A program made the translations under genes and the position numbers. Source: Bacteroidota bacterium (GTDB lineage Bacteria; Bacteroidota; Bacteroidia; Chitinophagales; Chitinophagaceae). Taken from it: a stretch of DNA of 25,146 nt. The stretch covers positions 1-25,146 of the forward strand of contig JAEZRB010000308.1 in NCBI GenBank assembly GCA_023412975.1, in the 5' to 3' direction. This document shows positions 15,886 through 23,592 of the stretch, one piece after another; the first letter of the stretch is position 1; each line of letters begins with the position of its first letter. The notes beneath the pieces were generated by a model. It saw only the letters and a program-made list of their open reading frames with translations, made no database searches and was not told the DNA's origin.

Positions 15886-16962
15886 TCAATTGGGTTTCCT
15901 GTATTTAAATCTGACCACTGCATTATTTTGTTCAGAAGAAGTAATGCGAACCTGGAACCGCTGATCACCTGCTTCCACGATCATCAGGGAAGTATTCGGC
16001 GGTATACGACCCAGGTTCTCTGCAACCATCGTCAGTTCCTGGTCTTCGCCATCTTCCATCGTAAAATTTAATTTGATTGGGCTGGCCGACAAACGCTGAT
16101 GGGAAAGGACCAGCTTATTATTTAGAAAAACGGAAATCGTATCATCATCAATTTCGCCGTTGTCATAAAGTTTTACTGTAACATTCGGATCGGTCACAAC
16201 CAGCGACTGCGCCAGTTTGTTTTCCCGTGTTTTTAAAATCTCCGGCGTAACGATCACCGGTTTTATGGGAATTTTTGTGATCTCAGGTGCCTTAACTGCT
16301 GTATCTTTTTTCTCGTCTACCGGGGCCGGTGTCGGCGTTTTGGCGATAGGTTTTTTCTCTGGTGTTTTTTTAGGTTCTGTTTTCTTGGCCACCGGCGGAT
16401 TTACTGGTTTGTTAGTGGGTTTTTTTGCAACTGGTGGTTTGGTATTGGACTTTGGCCTTAACGCAGGCTCGATGTAAAATTCCGAAGTGGTAACTTTTCG
16501 AAGAAAGACTTTGCCACCGCCACAGTCGCCCCATTCAAAGGGATTGGGGCCTTCGGTCACTTCCTGTTTGCCCAGGTAAGTGCCCTCGAGGAATTCCTCA
16601 TTTCCGGAACGGCTGTACTGAAGATTATAATTCATGATACAGGTACCACCACCACCGTAGCTTTTTACCTCAACGGTTTTGATCTCCCGGATCCGGAAGT
16701 TTTTCGATGAACCGATATAGTTGCCGGTCATGGTGGCCTTGCCATAAAAACGAATATCATCCTGCCAGGAATAGGATACCCCTGACACCGCGTAGCTTTT
16801 ATTATTTTGGATCACCTGGAATTCCAGGCGGTATTGATAACCATTGTCGGCGATAAAGTAACCGCGCCAGATACCGGTTACGCCCTGGGAGAATGAAGTA
16901 AAACCAAAAGCGCAGAGAGATAGTAAAAGAAGAAACCTGCTCTTTGTAAGGATTCGTTCCAT
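15886..16962 (-). CDS. Secreted paralogue with proline/lysine-rich linker
   Basis: The 358-residue protein has a signal peptide (residues 1-26, ending FTSFSQ). Its N-terminal domain starts VTGIWRGYFIADNGYQYRLE and corresponds to the INGFWKGRL domain of its neighbour. Residues about 165-225 form a disordered linker of proline, lysine and alanine (KPPVAKKPTNKP-type units), absent from the shorter paralogue. The C-terminal domain (about 250-358) has KLYDNGEIDDDTISVFLNN and ENLGRIPPNTSLMIVEAG. The linker fits a protein that spans the cell wall or holds two domains apart in the periplasm. It is divergent from thrS. Function is unknown, but domain sharing with the neighbour is certain from the sequence. 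Confidence 0.78.
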   Translation of the reverse strand: MERILTKSRFLLLLSLCAFGFTSFSQGVTGIWRGYFIADNGYQYRLEFQVIQNNKSYAVSGVSYSWQDDIRFYGKATMTGNYIGSSKNFRIREIKTVEVKSYGGGGTCIMNYNLQYSRSGNEEFLEGTYLGKQEVTEGPNPFEWGDCGGGKVFLRKVTTSEFYIEPALRPKSNTKPPVAKKPTNKPVNPPVAKKTEPKKTPEKKPIAKTPTPAPVDEKKDTAVKAPEITKIPIKPVIVTPEILKTRENKLAQSLVVTDPNVTVKLYDNGEIDDDTISVFLNNKLVLSHQRLSASPIKLNFTMEDGEDQELTMVAENLGRIPPNTSLMIVEAGDQRFQVRITSSEQNNAVVRFKYRKPN

Positions 16963-16999
16963 GTGGTATCAAAACTAACGAATTAGTTCGTATTGGTTT

Positions 17000-17030
17000 A
17001 TTGTACTCCGGCAAGAGTTTGTTAATTTTG
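17000..17030 (+). promoter_or_regulatory. Promoter of thrS
   Basis: ATTG at 17000-17003 is followed after 19 bp by TAATTTTG at 17023-17030. This matches the Bacteroidota -33/-7 pattern (TTTG, TAnnTTTG) with one mismatch in the -33 box. It predicts a start near 17037 and a leader of about 114 nt before thrS. Confidence 0.6.
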
Positions 17031-17042
17031 CACACTTTAAAA

Positions 17043-17080
17043 GGCTGCCGCTCGCCTGTTGCGGATAGCCATTTTTTCTG
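17043..17080 (+). promoter_or_regulatory. Terminator-like hairpin in the thrS leader
   Basis: GGCT at 17043-17046 pairs with AGCC at 17067-17070, and CCGC at 17048-17051 with GCGG at 17061-17064, leaving a small internal loop and a 9-base apical loop. A run of six T follows at 17072-17077, with further T-rich runs up to 17100. Because it lies just after the predicted start site and no plus-strand gene ends nearby, it may work as an attenuator for thrS. No leader peptide rich in threonine codons is visible. Confidence 0.4.
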
Positions 17081-17150
17081 ATTAGCTTTTTTGGTTTTTT
17101 TAAAAATTCGAACACTACCGGTAGCAGGTAACCGGTAACTGGTTTATAAA

Positions 17151-19094
17151 ATGAGTATTAATATCACATTTCCGGACGGGGCAGTACGACAATACGAGAA
17201 AGGTGTTTCGGCCCTGGAAATAGCAAAATCCATCTCAGAAGGCCTGGCCAGAAAGGTTCTGGCTGCCAATGTTAACGGCGCCGTTTGGGACGCCACCCGT
17301 CCTATAGAGTCCGATGCCAGTCTGAACCTGCTGACCTGGAACGATAAAGACGGAAAAACAACTTTCTGGCATTCATCGGCACACCTGATGGCTGAAGCTG
17401 TAGAAGAGATTTTTCCCGGAGTAAAATTCTGGGTGGGACCGGCGACAGAAAATCCACAGGGATTCTATTACGATATGGACCTGGGCGATCGGAAACTTTC
17501 AGAGCAGGACCTGGAAGTCCTGGAGAAAAAGATGAACGAACTGGCACGAAAAAATAATCCCTATGTCAGGAAGGAAATTTCGAAGCCGGAAGCGATCAAA
17601 TATTTTACTGAAAAAAAGGATGAGTATAAACTGGACCTGATCAGTGGTCTCGCCGATGGCGAAATAACTTTTTATACGCAGGGTCATTTTACTGATCTCT
17701 GCCGCGGGCCTCATATTCCCAATACTGGTTTTATCAAGGCGGTCAAACTCACCAATATCGCCGGTGCATACTGGAAAGGTGATGAAAAAAACAAACAACT
17801 TACCCGGGTGTACGGTGTGAGCTTCCCCTCGCAGAAAGAACTTGATGAACACCTGGCGCTTTTGGAAGAGGCTAAGAAAAGAGATCACCGTAAACTAGGC
17901 AGGGAACTTGGCATCTACTCCATGGACGATGATGTGGGCCAGGGCCTGATCATGTGGTTGCCCAACGGTACCGTGGTCATTGAGGAACTGGAAAAACTTG
18001 CCAAGGAAACCGAGCATGCAGCAGGTTATAAAAGAGTGGTGACCCCGCATATCGCGAAAGAAAGTATGTACCTCACCAGCGGTCACCTTCCATATTATGC
18101 AGATAGTATGTACCCGCCGATGGAACTGGAAGGGGAGAAGTACTACCTGAAATCGATGAACTGCCCGCACCATCACAAGATATTCGCGGCCGAGCCCAAG
18201 AGTTACCGGGATCTGCCTTACCGGATCGCCGAGTATGGTACGGTATATCGATACGAGCAAAGCGGCGAATTATTTGGCCTGATGCGGGTTCGTTGTCTGC
18301 ACATGAACGACGCGCATATTTATTGCACTAAGGAACAGTTTAATGACGAGTTCCGCGCGGTGAATGATATGTACCTGAAGTATTTCAAAATTTTTGGCAT
18401 AGACAAATACGTGATGCGCCTTTCGCTGCATTCACCCGATAAGCTTGGCATTAAATATGTGAATGAACCTGAACTCTGGCAGGAAACCGAAACGATGGTA
18501 AGAAATGTGCTGACGGAATCCAATATACCTTTCGTTGAGGTGCAGGACGAAGCGGCATTTTATGGGCCCAAGATCGATGTCCAGATATTTAGTGCTATTG
18601 GCAGGGAGTTCACCCTGGCAACCAACCAGGTGGATTTTTCACAGGGAAGAAGTTTTAACCTGGAATATACCGACGCCTCCAATAAGTCCAACACGCCTTT
18701 GATCATCCACCGTGCACCGCTGGGTACGCATGAGCGGTTCATTGGGTTTTTGCTGGAGCAGTATGCCGGAAAATTCCCGACCTGGCTGGCACCCACCCAG
18801 GTGAAGGTGTTGCCGATCAGCGACAAGTTTTTGGATTACGCCAAAACCGTAACACAAACGCTGAAAAAAGCTGATATTCGTGCAGAAGTGGACGATCGAC
18901 AGGAGAAGATCGGAAAGAAGATCCGTGACACCGAGCTGATGAGAGTTCCATACATGCTGGTGGTGGGAGAAAAGGAAATGAACGAAAACCAGGTATCGGT
19001 ACGCAGGCAGGGCAAAGGCGACCTGGGTACAAAATCTGTAGAGTCGTTTTTAACAGAAATAGTGGATGAAATAAAAGAGCGAAGAGCAGAATAA
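17151..19094 (+). CDS. thrS: Threonyl-tRNA synthetase
   Basis: This class II synthetase joins threonine to tRNA-Thr in the cytosol. The 647 residues show the full family order. An N-terminal TGS domain spans about 1-62. The editing domain follows, with HSSAH at 74-78 and CRGPH at 184-188, the zinc-like site that removes serine. The catalytic core has MNCPHHH with zinc ligand Cys338, and further ligands His389 and His520 in IIHRAPLGTHERF. The C-terminal anticodon-binding domain begins near WLAPTQVKVLP. All key residues are present and the length is normal. The ATG follows an AT-rich leader. infC starts 99 bp downstream, and no hairpin separates them, so they are probably one transcript. Confidence 0.98.
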   Translation: MSINITFPDGAVRQYEKGVSALEIAKSISEGLARKVLAANVNGAVWDATRPIESDASLNLLTWNDKDGKTTFWHSSAHLMAEAVEEIFPGVKFWVGPATENPQGFYYDMDLGDRKLSEQDLEVLEKKMNELARKNNPYVRKEISKPEAIKYFTEKKDEYKLDLISGLADGEITFYTQGHFTDLCRGPHIPNTGFIKAVKLTNIAGAYWKGDEKNKQLTRVYGVSFPSQKELDEHLALLEEAKKRDHRKLGRELGIYSMDDDVGQGLIMWLPNGTVVIEELEKLAKETEHAAGYKRVVTPHIAKESMYLTSGHLPYYADSMYPPMELEGEKYYLKSMNCPHHHKIFAAEPKSYRDLPYRIAEYGTVYRYEQSGELFGLMRVRCLHMNDAHIYCTKEQFNDEFRAVNDMYLKYFKIFGIDKYVMRLSLHSPDKLGIKYVNEPELWQETETMVRNVLTESNIPFVEVQDEAAFYGPKIDVQIFSAIGREFTLATNQVDFSQGRSFNLEYTDASNKSNTPLIIHRAPLGTHERFIGFLLEQYAGKFPTWLAPTQVKVLPISDKFLDYAKTVTQTLKKADIRAEVDDRQEKIGKKIRDTELMRVPYMLVVGEKEMNENQVSVRRQGKGDLGTKSVESFLTEIVDEIKERRAE

Positions 19095-19193
19095 ATTGTA
19101 TTTTCAATGTCCTCAGATCCTGAATGAGGCTAAATAATAAAATCAAAGATTAAAACCTTTCTGCAGGAGAAAGGGCTCACTTAAAAAACGTAA

Positions 19194-19853
19194 ATGGCAG
19201 TACCACAAAAACCCGGCGGCGGGTTCAATAGGCCACAAGGTGGCGGAGGATTCAGACCAGGTGGCGGATTCAACAAAGGCGGCTTCAACCGGAACAAATT
19301 CGGTCCTCGCAGGGAAGCTGAACATCGTATCAATCATTTTATCAGGGTTCCACAAGTGCGTCTTGTAGGCGACAATGTTGAAGTAGGTATTTACCCTACC
19401 CAGGAAGCGCTGCGTATGGCACAGGAACAGGAACTTGACCTGGTGGAGATCTCTCCTAATGTGGATCCTCCGGTGTGCAAGATCATCGATTATAATAAAT
19501 TCCTTTACGATAAGAAGAAGAAGGAAAAGGAGATGAAAGCCAAAAGCAAAGTCTCGGAAGTAAAGGAGATTCGTTTTACGCCCAATACGGACGATCATGA
19601 CTTTGACTTCAAAGCCAAACACGCGGAAGCGTTTTTAAAAGATGGCAATAAAGTGAAAGCCTATGTACAATTTAAAGGCCGGGCTATTCAGTTCCAGGAC
19701 AGGGGGCAATTATTGCTTCTGAAATTTGCGGAGCGACTGGCAGAAGTTGGTGTGTTGGAAAGCATGCCTAAACTGGAAGGAAGAAGAATGCTGGCCATGT
19801 TTGCACCAAAAGGAAAAAAGAAAGCAGAGAAAGCTGAGAAGCAGGCGCAGTGA
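19194..19853 (+). CDS. infC: Translation initiation factor IF-3 with glycine-rich N-terminal tail
   Basis: IF-3 binds the 30S subunit and checks start-codon pairing. The 219-residue protein has the usual N domain (HRINHFIRVPQVRLVGDNVE onward, VEISPNVDPPVCKIIDY) and a basic linker of KKKEKEMKAK type. The C domain has EVKEIRFTPNTDDHDFDFK, VQFKGRAIQF and GRRMLAMF. Before the N domain is a tail of about 40 residues made of glycine, phenylalanine, asparagine and arginine (GGGFRPGGGFNKGGFNRNKF), longer than in the E. coli protein, with a lysine/alanine tail at the C-terminus. The start is an ordinary ATG, not the rare AUU that E. coli uses for autoregulation. A terminator follows at 19885. Confidence 0.97.
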   Translation: MAVPQKPGGGFNRPQGGGGFRPGGGFNKGGFNRNKFGPRREAEHRINHFIRVPQVRLVGDNVEVGIYPTQEALRMAQEQELDLVEISPNVDPPVCKIIDYNKFLYDKKKKEKEMKAKSKVSEVKEIRFTPNTDDHDFDFKAKHAEAFLKDGNKVKAYVQFKGRAIQFQDRGQLLLLKFAERLAEVGVLESMPKLEGRRMLAMFAPKGKKKAEKAEKQAQ

Positions 19854-19884
19854 TTCTGATTATGAAATAAACTGATATATTATC

Positions 19885-19908
19885 AACCCGGCATCTACCG
19901 GGTTTTTT
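19885..19908 (+). terminator. Rho-independent terminator after infC
   Basis: AACCCGG at 19885-19891 pairs with CCGGGTT at 19898-19904 around a 6-base loop, and further T residues follow to 19908. It ends the thrS-infC unit 32 bp after the infC stop, so the metalloprotease gene downstream needs its own promoter; none is convincing in the AT-rich 157 bp ahead of it. Confidence 0.85.
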
Positions 19909-20065
19909 AATGAGTGTATATATATAATTGAATTACAATTTGACTGATTACAATCCATATTCAATTGCGACCGTTTATACAAATTCATGTAAGACTTAAT
20001 TCTTGATAGTTGCTTTCCGTATCTTAGACCGCTTAAATTCGTAAAACACCACAAATAACAATTAC

Positions 20066-22597
20066 ATGCACCCATTCTTTAGCCGAATTATTGTAGGCGC
20101 GATTGCTGTTACCACAACACTTTTTGTAGAAGCACAACCCCGCAGCGACTCCAGCCGGTCAGCAGGACCCGGCGCCGGAAGATCAAGCGGGCCCAAGCCA
20201 TTTAAAGAAGTCATCACCAACAAGGCAGCAACCGACCAAGGTTTGTTCTCTGTTCACAAAGTAGATGACAAATATTATTTCGAGATCGGTGATACCATCT
20301 TCGGAAGGGAACTTCTGGTGGTCAATCGCATTTCCAAAGCTGCTGCTGGTATGCGTAACGGTTTCTTTGGTTATGCAGGCGACCAGGTAGGTCAGAATGT
20401 GATCAGGTTTGAAAAAGGACCGAACAACAAAATTTTCCTTCGCAATGTCTCCTTTGCAGAGTATTCCAAGGATTCAACCTCACCAATGTTCACTGCGGTC
20501 AACAAATCGAACGTTCAGCCTATCGCGGCATCCTTTGACATCAAATCGCTGGCAACCGATTCAACAGGTTACGTGATAGATGTTACTGATTATGTGAACG
20601 GCGACAACGATGTATTGTTTTTCAACAACCAGTTGAAGTCAAGCATGCGGATCGGTTCGCAGCAATCAGACAAATCTTATATCAACAACATCAGGTCGTA
20701 CCCGCTGAATATCGAGATCTCGACTGTAAAGACCTATGGTCGCTCGCCCGCACCCGCTGGCGGCGGTGGACAGGGTGGTGGTCCAAGACCAGCTTCAGGA
20801 AATATTACTGTTGAAATGAACAGCTCTATTGTTCTGTTGCCCAAAACACCCATGAAGCCTCGTTATTTTGATCCAAGGGTTGGTTACTTCACGGTAGGTT
20901 ATACTGATTTTGACGCCAATCCCCAGGGTGTGGAAGCAGTTAGATTAGTAAAAAGGTGGAGGCTTGAGCCCCGCGATGAGGATATGGAAAAATACAAACG
21001 CGGCGAACTGGTTGAACCCAAGAAGCCAATCATTTTTTATATCGATCCTACTACACCCAAAGCGTGGGTGCCTTACCTGATCCAGGGTGTTAACGACTGG
21101 CAGGCTTCTTTTGAAAAAGCAGGCTTTAAAAATGCGATCATGGGTAAGATGGCGCCCACAAAAGAAGAAGATCCCGAGTGGAGCCTCGAAGATGCACGCT
21201 ATTCCGCGATCGTTTACAAACCATCTGATGTGGCTAATGCCAGCGGCCCCAGCATCAGCGATCCCCGCAGCGGCGAGATCATGGAAAGCCATATCAACTG
21301 GTACCACAATGTAATGGAACTTCTCCATCGCTGGTATTTCATCCAGTGTGCTCCAAATGATCCTACTGCCCGCAAAATGACTTTCGACAACGAACTGATG
21401 GGCCAGCTTATCCGTTTTGTTTCTTCACATGAAGTAGGTCATACACTCGGACTTCGTCACAACTATGGATCGAGCTCTACTGTACCAGTTGAAAAGCTCC
21501 GTGATAAAAAATGGGTGGAAGCTAATGGTCACACACCTTCGATCATGGACTATGCCCGTTTCAACTATGTAGCCCAGCCTGAAGACAATATCAGTCGTGA
21601 AGGATTGTTCCCTCGTATCGGCGACTACGACAACTGGGCGATCGAATGGGGTTATAAATTATTCCCTCAGATCAGCGATGAAGAAAAAGAAAAAGAACAT
21701 CTCAATAAATGGGTGATCGAAAGGCTGAAAGACAACAGGCTTTGGTTTGGTACCGAAACCAATCCCGATGATCCCCGTTCACAACGTGAGCAGGTAGGTG
21801 ACGATGGTATGAAAGGCGCGATGTATGGAATTAAAAACCTGCAGCGTATCGTTCCCAACCTGGAAGAATGGACCAAAGTGCCCAATAAGGATTATACCAG
21901 CCTGCGTAACATGTACAACCAGCTCACCAACCAGTTTTCACTTTACCTGAGCCATGTATCGAAATATGTAGGCGGTGTAATGGAAACACCAAAAATGGTC
22001 GAGCAAAGTGGACCAGTTTACGAAACGGTTGAAAAGGCAAAGCAAAAAGAAGCAGTTGAGTTCCTCAACAAAAATCTGTTTACCACACCAAAGTGGTTAA
22101 TCGACAACAATATTTATTCTAAGACCGGTATCAATGGCATCAGCACAATTGGCGGTTTACAGGATGCGGTGTTGAACAGGTTGCTGGCAACACGTAATCT
22201 TTCCAAGCTCATCGACGCTGAAGCCGTGAAAGGAAACAGTGCGTACACGATCACCGAGCTTTTTGCAGACCTTAAAAAAGGTATCTGGTCTGAGCTGCCT
22301 TCGCGTTCGAAGATTGATGTATACAGGAGAAACCTGCAAAAATCGTATGTGAGCGTCCTGGACAATCTGCTCAATCCTCCCAAATCAGGAAGTGGTTCGG
22401 GCATTGTTATTATGGTATTGGGTGGAAGTTCAACCCTCAATGCTGAAAAATCGGATGTGCATAGCGTGGTGAGGGCTCATTTGACCTCGCTTCGGAATGA
22501 AGCCCGGGCTGCCGCTGCGGCAACTACCGACTCTATGAGCAAATATCACCTGCAGGATATAGTGACCAGGATTGATAATGCTTTGAATCCCAAGTAA
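20066..22597 (+). CDS. Secreted metzincin-like zinc metalloprotease (DUF5117/DUF5118/DUF4953 type)
   Basis: The 843-residue protein has a signal peptide (about residues 1-24, ending VEAQ) and a serine/glycine/proline-rich segment to about 45. A DUF5118/DUF5117-like N-terminal region follows, including GLFSVHKVDDKYYFEIGDTI and a glycine-rich insert near residue 230. The catalytic region has HEVGHTLGLRH at 455-465, the metzincin zinc site HExxHxxGxxH with all three ligands and Glu456, and SIMDY downstream as the likely Met-turn. The protein is therefore probably an active zinc peptidase of the periplasm or cell surface. Large proteins of this type are common in Bacteroidota, but substrates are unknown to me. 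It stands as a separate unit between terminators at 19885 and 22626, splitting infC from rpmI. Confidence 0.88.
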   Translation: MHPFFSRIIVGAIAVTTTLFVEAQPRSDSSRSAGPGAGRSSGPKPFKEVITNKAATDQGLFSVHKVDDKYYFEIGDTIFGRELLVVNRISKAAAGMRNGFFGYAGDQVGQNVIRFEKGPNNKIFLRNVSFAEYSKDSTSPMFTAVNKSNVQPIAASFDIKSLATDSTGYVIDVTDYVNGDNDVLFFNNQLKSSMRIGSQQSDKSYINNIRSYPLNIEISTVKTYGRSPAPAGGGGQGGGPRPASGNITVEMNSSIVLLPKTPMKPRYFDPRVGYFTVGYTDFDANPQGVEAVRLVKRWRLEPRDEDMEKYKRGELVEPKKPIIFYIDPTTPKAWVPYLIQGVNDWQASFEKAGFKNAIMGKMAPTKEEDPEWSLEDARYSAIVYKPSDVANASGPSISDPRSGEIMESHINWYHNVMELLHRWYFIQCAPNDPTARKMTFDNELMGQLIRFVSSHEVGHTLGLRHNYGSSSTVPVEKLRDKKWVEANGHTPSIMDYARFNYVAQPEDNISREGLFPRIGDYDNWAIEWGYKLFPQISDEEKEKEHLNKWVIERLKDNRLWFGTETNPDDPRSQREQVGDDGMKGAMYGIKNLQRIVPNLEEWTKVPNKDYTSLRNMYNQLTNQFSLYLSHVSKYVGGVMETPKMVEQSGPVYETVEKAKQKEAVEFLNKNLFTTPKWLIDNNIYSKTGINGISTIGGLQDAVLNRLLATRNLSKLIDAEAVKGNSAYTITELFADLKKGIWSELPSRSKIDVYRRNLQKSYVSVLDNLLNPPKSGSGSGIVIMVLGGSSTLNAEKSDVHSVVRAHLTSLRNEARAAAAATTDSMSKYHLQDIVTRIDNALNPK

Positions 22598-22625
22598 TAA
22601 TCGGCTTTTGCCTAATTTTTTCGAT

Positions 22626-22664
22626 AAAAGTGGGAGCTTTGAACAGGCTCCCACTTTATTTTTG
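22626..22664 (+). terminator. Rho-independent terminator after the metalloprotease gene
   Basis: AAAGTGGGAGC at 22627-22637 pairs perfectly with GCTCCCACTTT at 22647-22657 around a 9-base loop, followed by ATTTTTTG. The 11-bp stem and T-run make this a strong terminator, and the rpmI promoter starts only a few bases later. Confidence 0.9.
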
Positions 22665-22671
22665 TCAACAC

Positions 22672-22702
22672 TTTGCCGCTAAAGCCTGCTACACTATCTT
22701 TG
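22672..22702 (+). promoter_or_regulatory. Promoter of rpmI-rplT
   Basis: TTTG at 22672-22675 is followed after exactly 19 bp by TATCTTTG at 22695-22702. This is a full match to the Bacteroidota consensus TTTG, N19, TAnnTTTG and the best promoter in the window. Transcription should start around 22708, giving a leader of about 115 nt. Confidence 0.8.
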
Positions 22703-22705
22703 CAG

Positions 22706-22823
22706 CCCCAAATCCCCGACGGTCGATCAACGACAAATGTGGATTGGGTATTTCCTGAAGAGGTTCGACAAGGGTCCCCCGGTGGGGAACGCCTCGAGGG
22801 TCTAAAATTTAATACTGGGTAAA
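22706..22823 (+). ncRNA. Structured 5' leader of rpmI-rplT, candidate ribosomal-protein leader
   Basis: CCC at 22707-22709 and AATCC at 22711-22715 pair with GGATT at 22741-22745 and GGG at 22746-22748, leaving one bulged A. A second hairpin has TCCCC and GGGGA around CGGT (22774-22787), with GAGG before it and CCTC after it able to extend it. In many bacteria L20 represses its own operon by binding a leader that mimics its 23S rRNA site. The position here fits, but resemblance to that site is not established. Confidence 0.4.
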
Positions 22824-23021
22824 ATGCCTAAAGTAAAAACAAATTCCAGTGCCAAGAAGCGATTCAAAGTAACGGCAACTGGTAAGATCATGCATCAAAA
22901 GAGCTTCAAACGTCACATCCTGACAAAAAAATCAAAAAAGCGTAAACGCAACCTAAGATTGGACGGCACAGTCTCCAAAACACATGTTGATTTTGTAAAA
23001 CGCCTTTTAAGGATGAAGTAA
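22824..23021 (+). CDS. rpmI: 50S ribosomal protein L35
   Basis: The 65-residue protein is of the normal family length and strongly basic. It has the L35 opening MPKVKTNSSAKKRFKVTATG, the KRHILTKKSKKRKRNLR block and the C-terminal VKRLLRMK. It is a small protein of the large ribosomal subunit. rplT follows after 53 bp in the usual order, and the pair has its own promoter and leader. In most bacteria rpmI comes directly after infC; here the metalloprotease gene lies between them. Confidence 0.97.
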   Translation: MPKVKTNSSAKKRFKVTATGKIMHQKSFKRHILTKKSKKRKRNLRLDGTVSKTHVDFVKRLLRMK

Positions 23022-23074
23022 GTCGCTGGGACTGCTTCAAACGTTATTCTTTTAAAATTTAAACTCTTTTAGAT

Positions 23075-23419
23075 ATGCCTCGTTCAAAAAATGCAGTAGC
23101 CTCCAAGGCCCGCCGCAAAAAAATATTAAAACAAGCCAAGGGTTTCTATGGCAAACGTAAAAATGTATTGACGGTTGCCAAAAACGTGGTGGAAAAAGGT
23201 ATGACCTATATGTATGTAGGTCGTAAATTGAAGAAAAGGGAATACCGCAGCCTGTGGATCGCCCGTATCAATGCCGCCGTACGCGAAGAAGGTCTTACTT
23301 ATTCGGAATTCATCAACAAACTCCGCAAAGGTGGAATTGATCTGGATCGCAAAGTGCTGGCCGACCTGGCTATGAACAATCCTGAAACTTTCAAGAGCCT
23401 TATTGCACAGGTGAAGTAA
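23075..23419 (+). CDS. rplT: 50S ribosomal protein L20
   Basis: The 114-residue protein is basic and matches L20 along its length. It has the N-terminal MPRSKNAVASKARRKKILKQ extension that threads into 23S rRNA, AKGFYGKRKNVLTVAKN, RKLKKREYRSLWIARINAAV and the C-terminal globular part ending FKSLIAQVK. L20 is needed early in 50S assembly and in several bacteria represses its own operon. It is last in the rpmI-rplT unit, with a terminator 22 bp after its stop. Confidence 0.98.
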   Translation: MPRSKNAVASKARRKKILKQAKGFYGKRKNVLTVAKNVVEKGMTYMYVGRKLKKREYRSLWIARINAAVREEGLTYSEFINKLRKGGIDLDRKVLADLAMNNPETFKSLIAQVK

Positions 23420-23441
23420 GTTTTTCGATTTATAATGAATC

Positions 23442-23468
23442 AGCCGCCCTCCGGGCGGCTTTTCTTTT
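23442..23468 (+). terminator. Rho-independent terminator after rplT
   Basis: AGCCGCCC at 23442-23449 pairs perfectly with GGGCGGCT at 23453-23460 around TCC, followed by TTTCTTTT. It closes the rpmI-rplT transcript. Confidence 0.92.
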
Positions 23469-23513
23469 ATGCCAACTTAATAACTGTTGCCGGCTACCCT
23501 GGAGTTAAATTAT

Positions 23514-23548
23514 TTTGGCACGAAAATATCTCCAATATTCTACTTTTG
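23514..23548 (+). promoter_or_regulatory. Candidate promoter of the arginine decarboxylase gene
   Basis: TTTG at 23514-23517 and TACTTTTG at 23541-23548 fit the Bacteroidota boxes, but the spacer is 23 bp, the long end of the usual range. The predicted start near 23555 would give a leader of about 38 nt. Confidence 0.5.
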
Positions 23549-23592
23549 TCCCGTTAAAAAAATTAAGCGACAATTATCACCACGACACCTAA

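Noticed and set aside
16970..16977. TAGTTTTG on the minus strand as promoter of the longer secreted paralogue
   Set aside because: No -33 box at the right distance, and the start site would fall on the ATG itself, demanding a leaderless transcript; the support is too weak.
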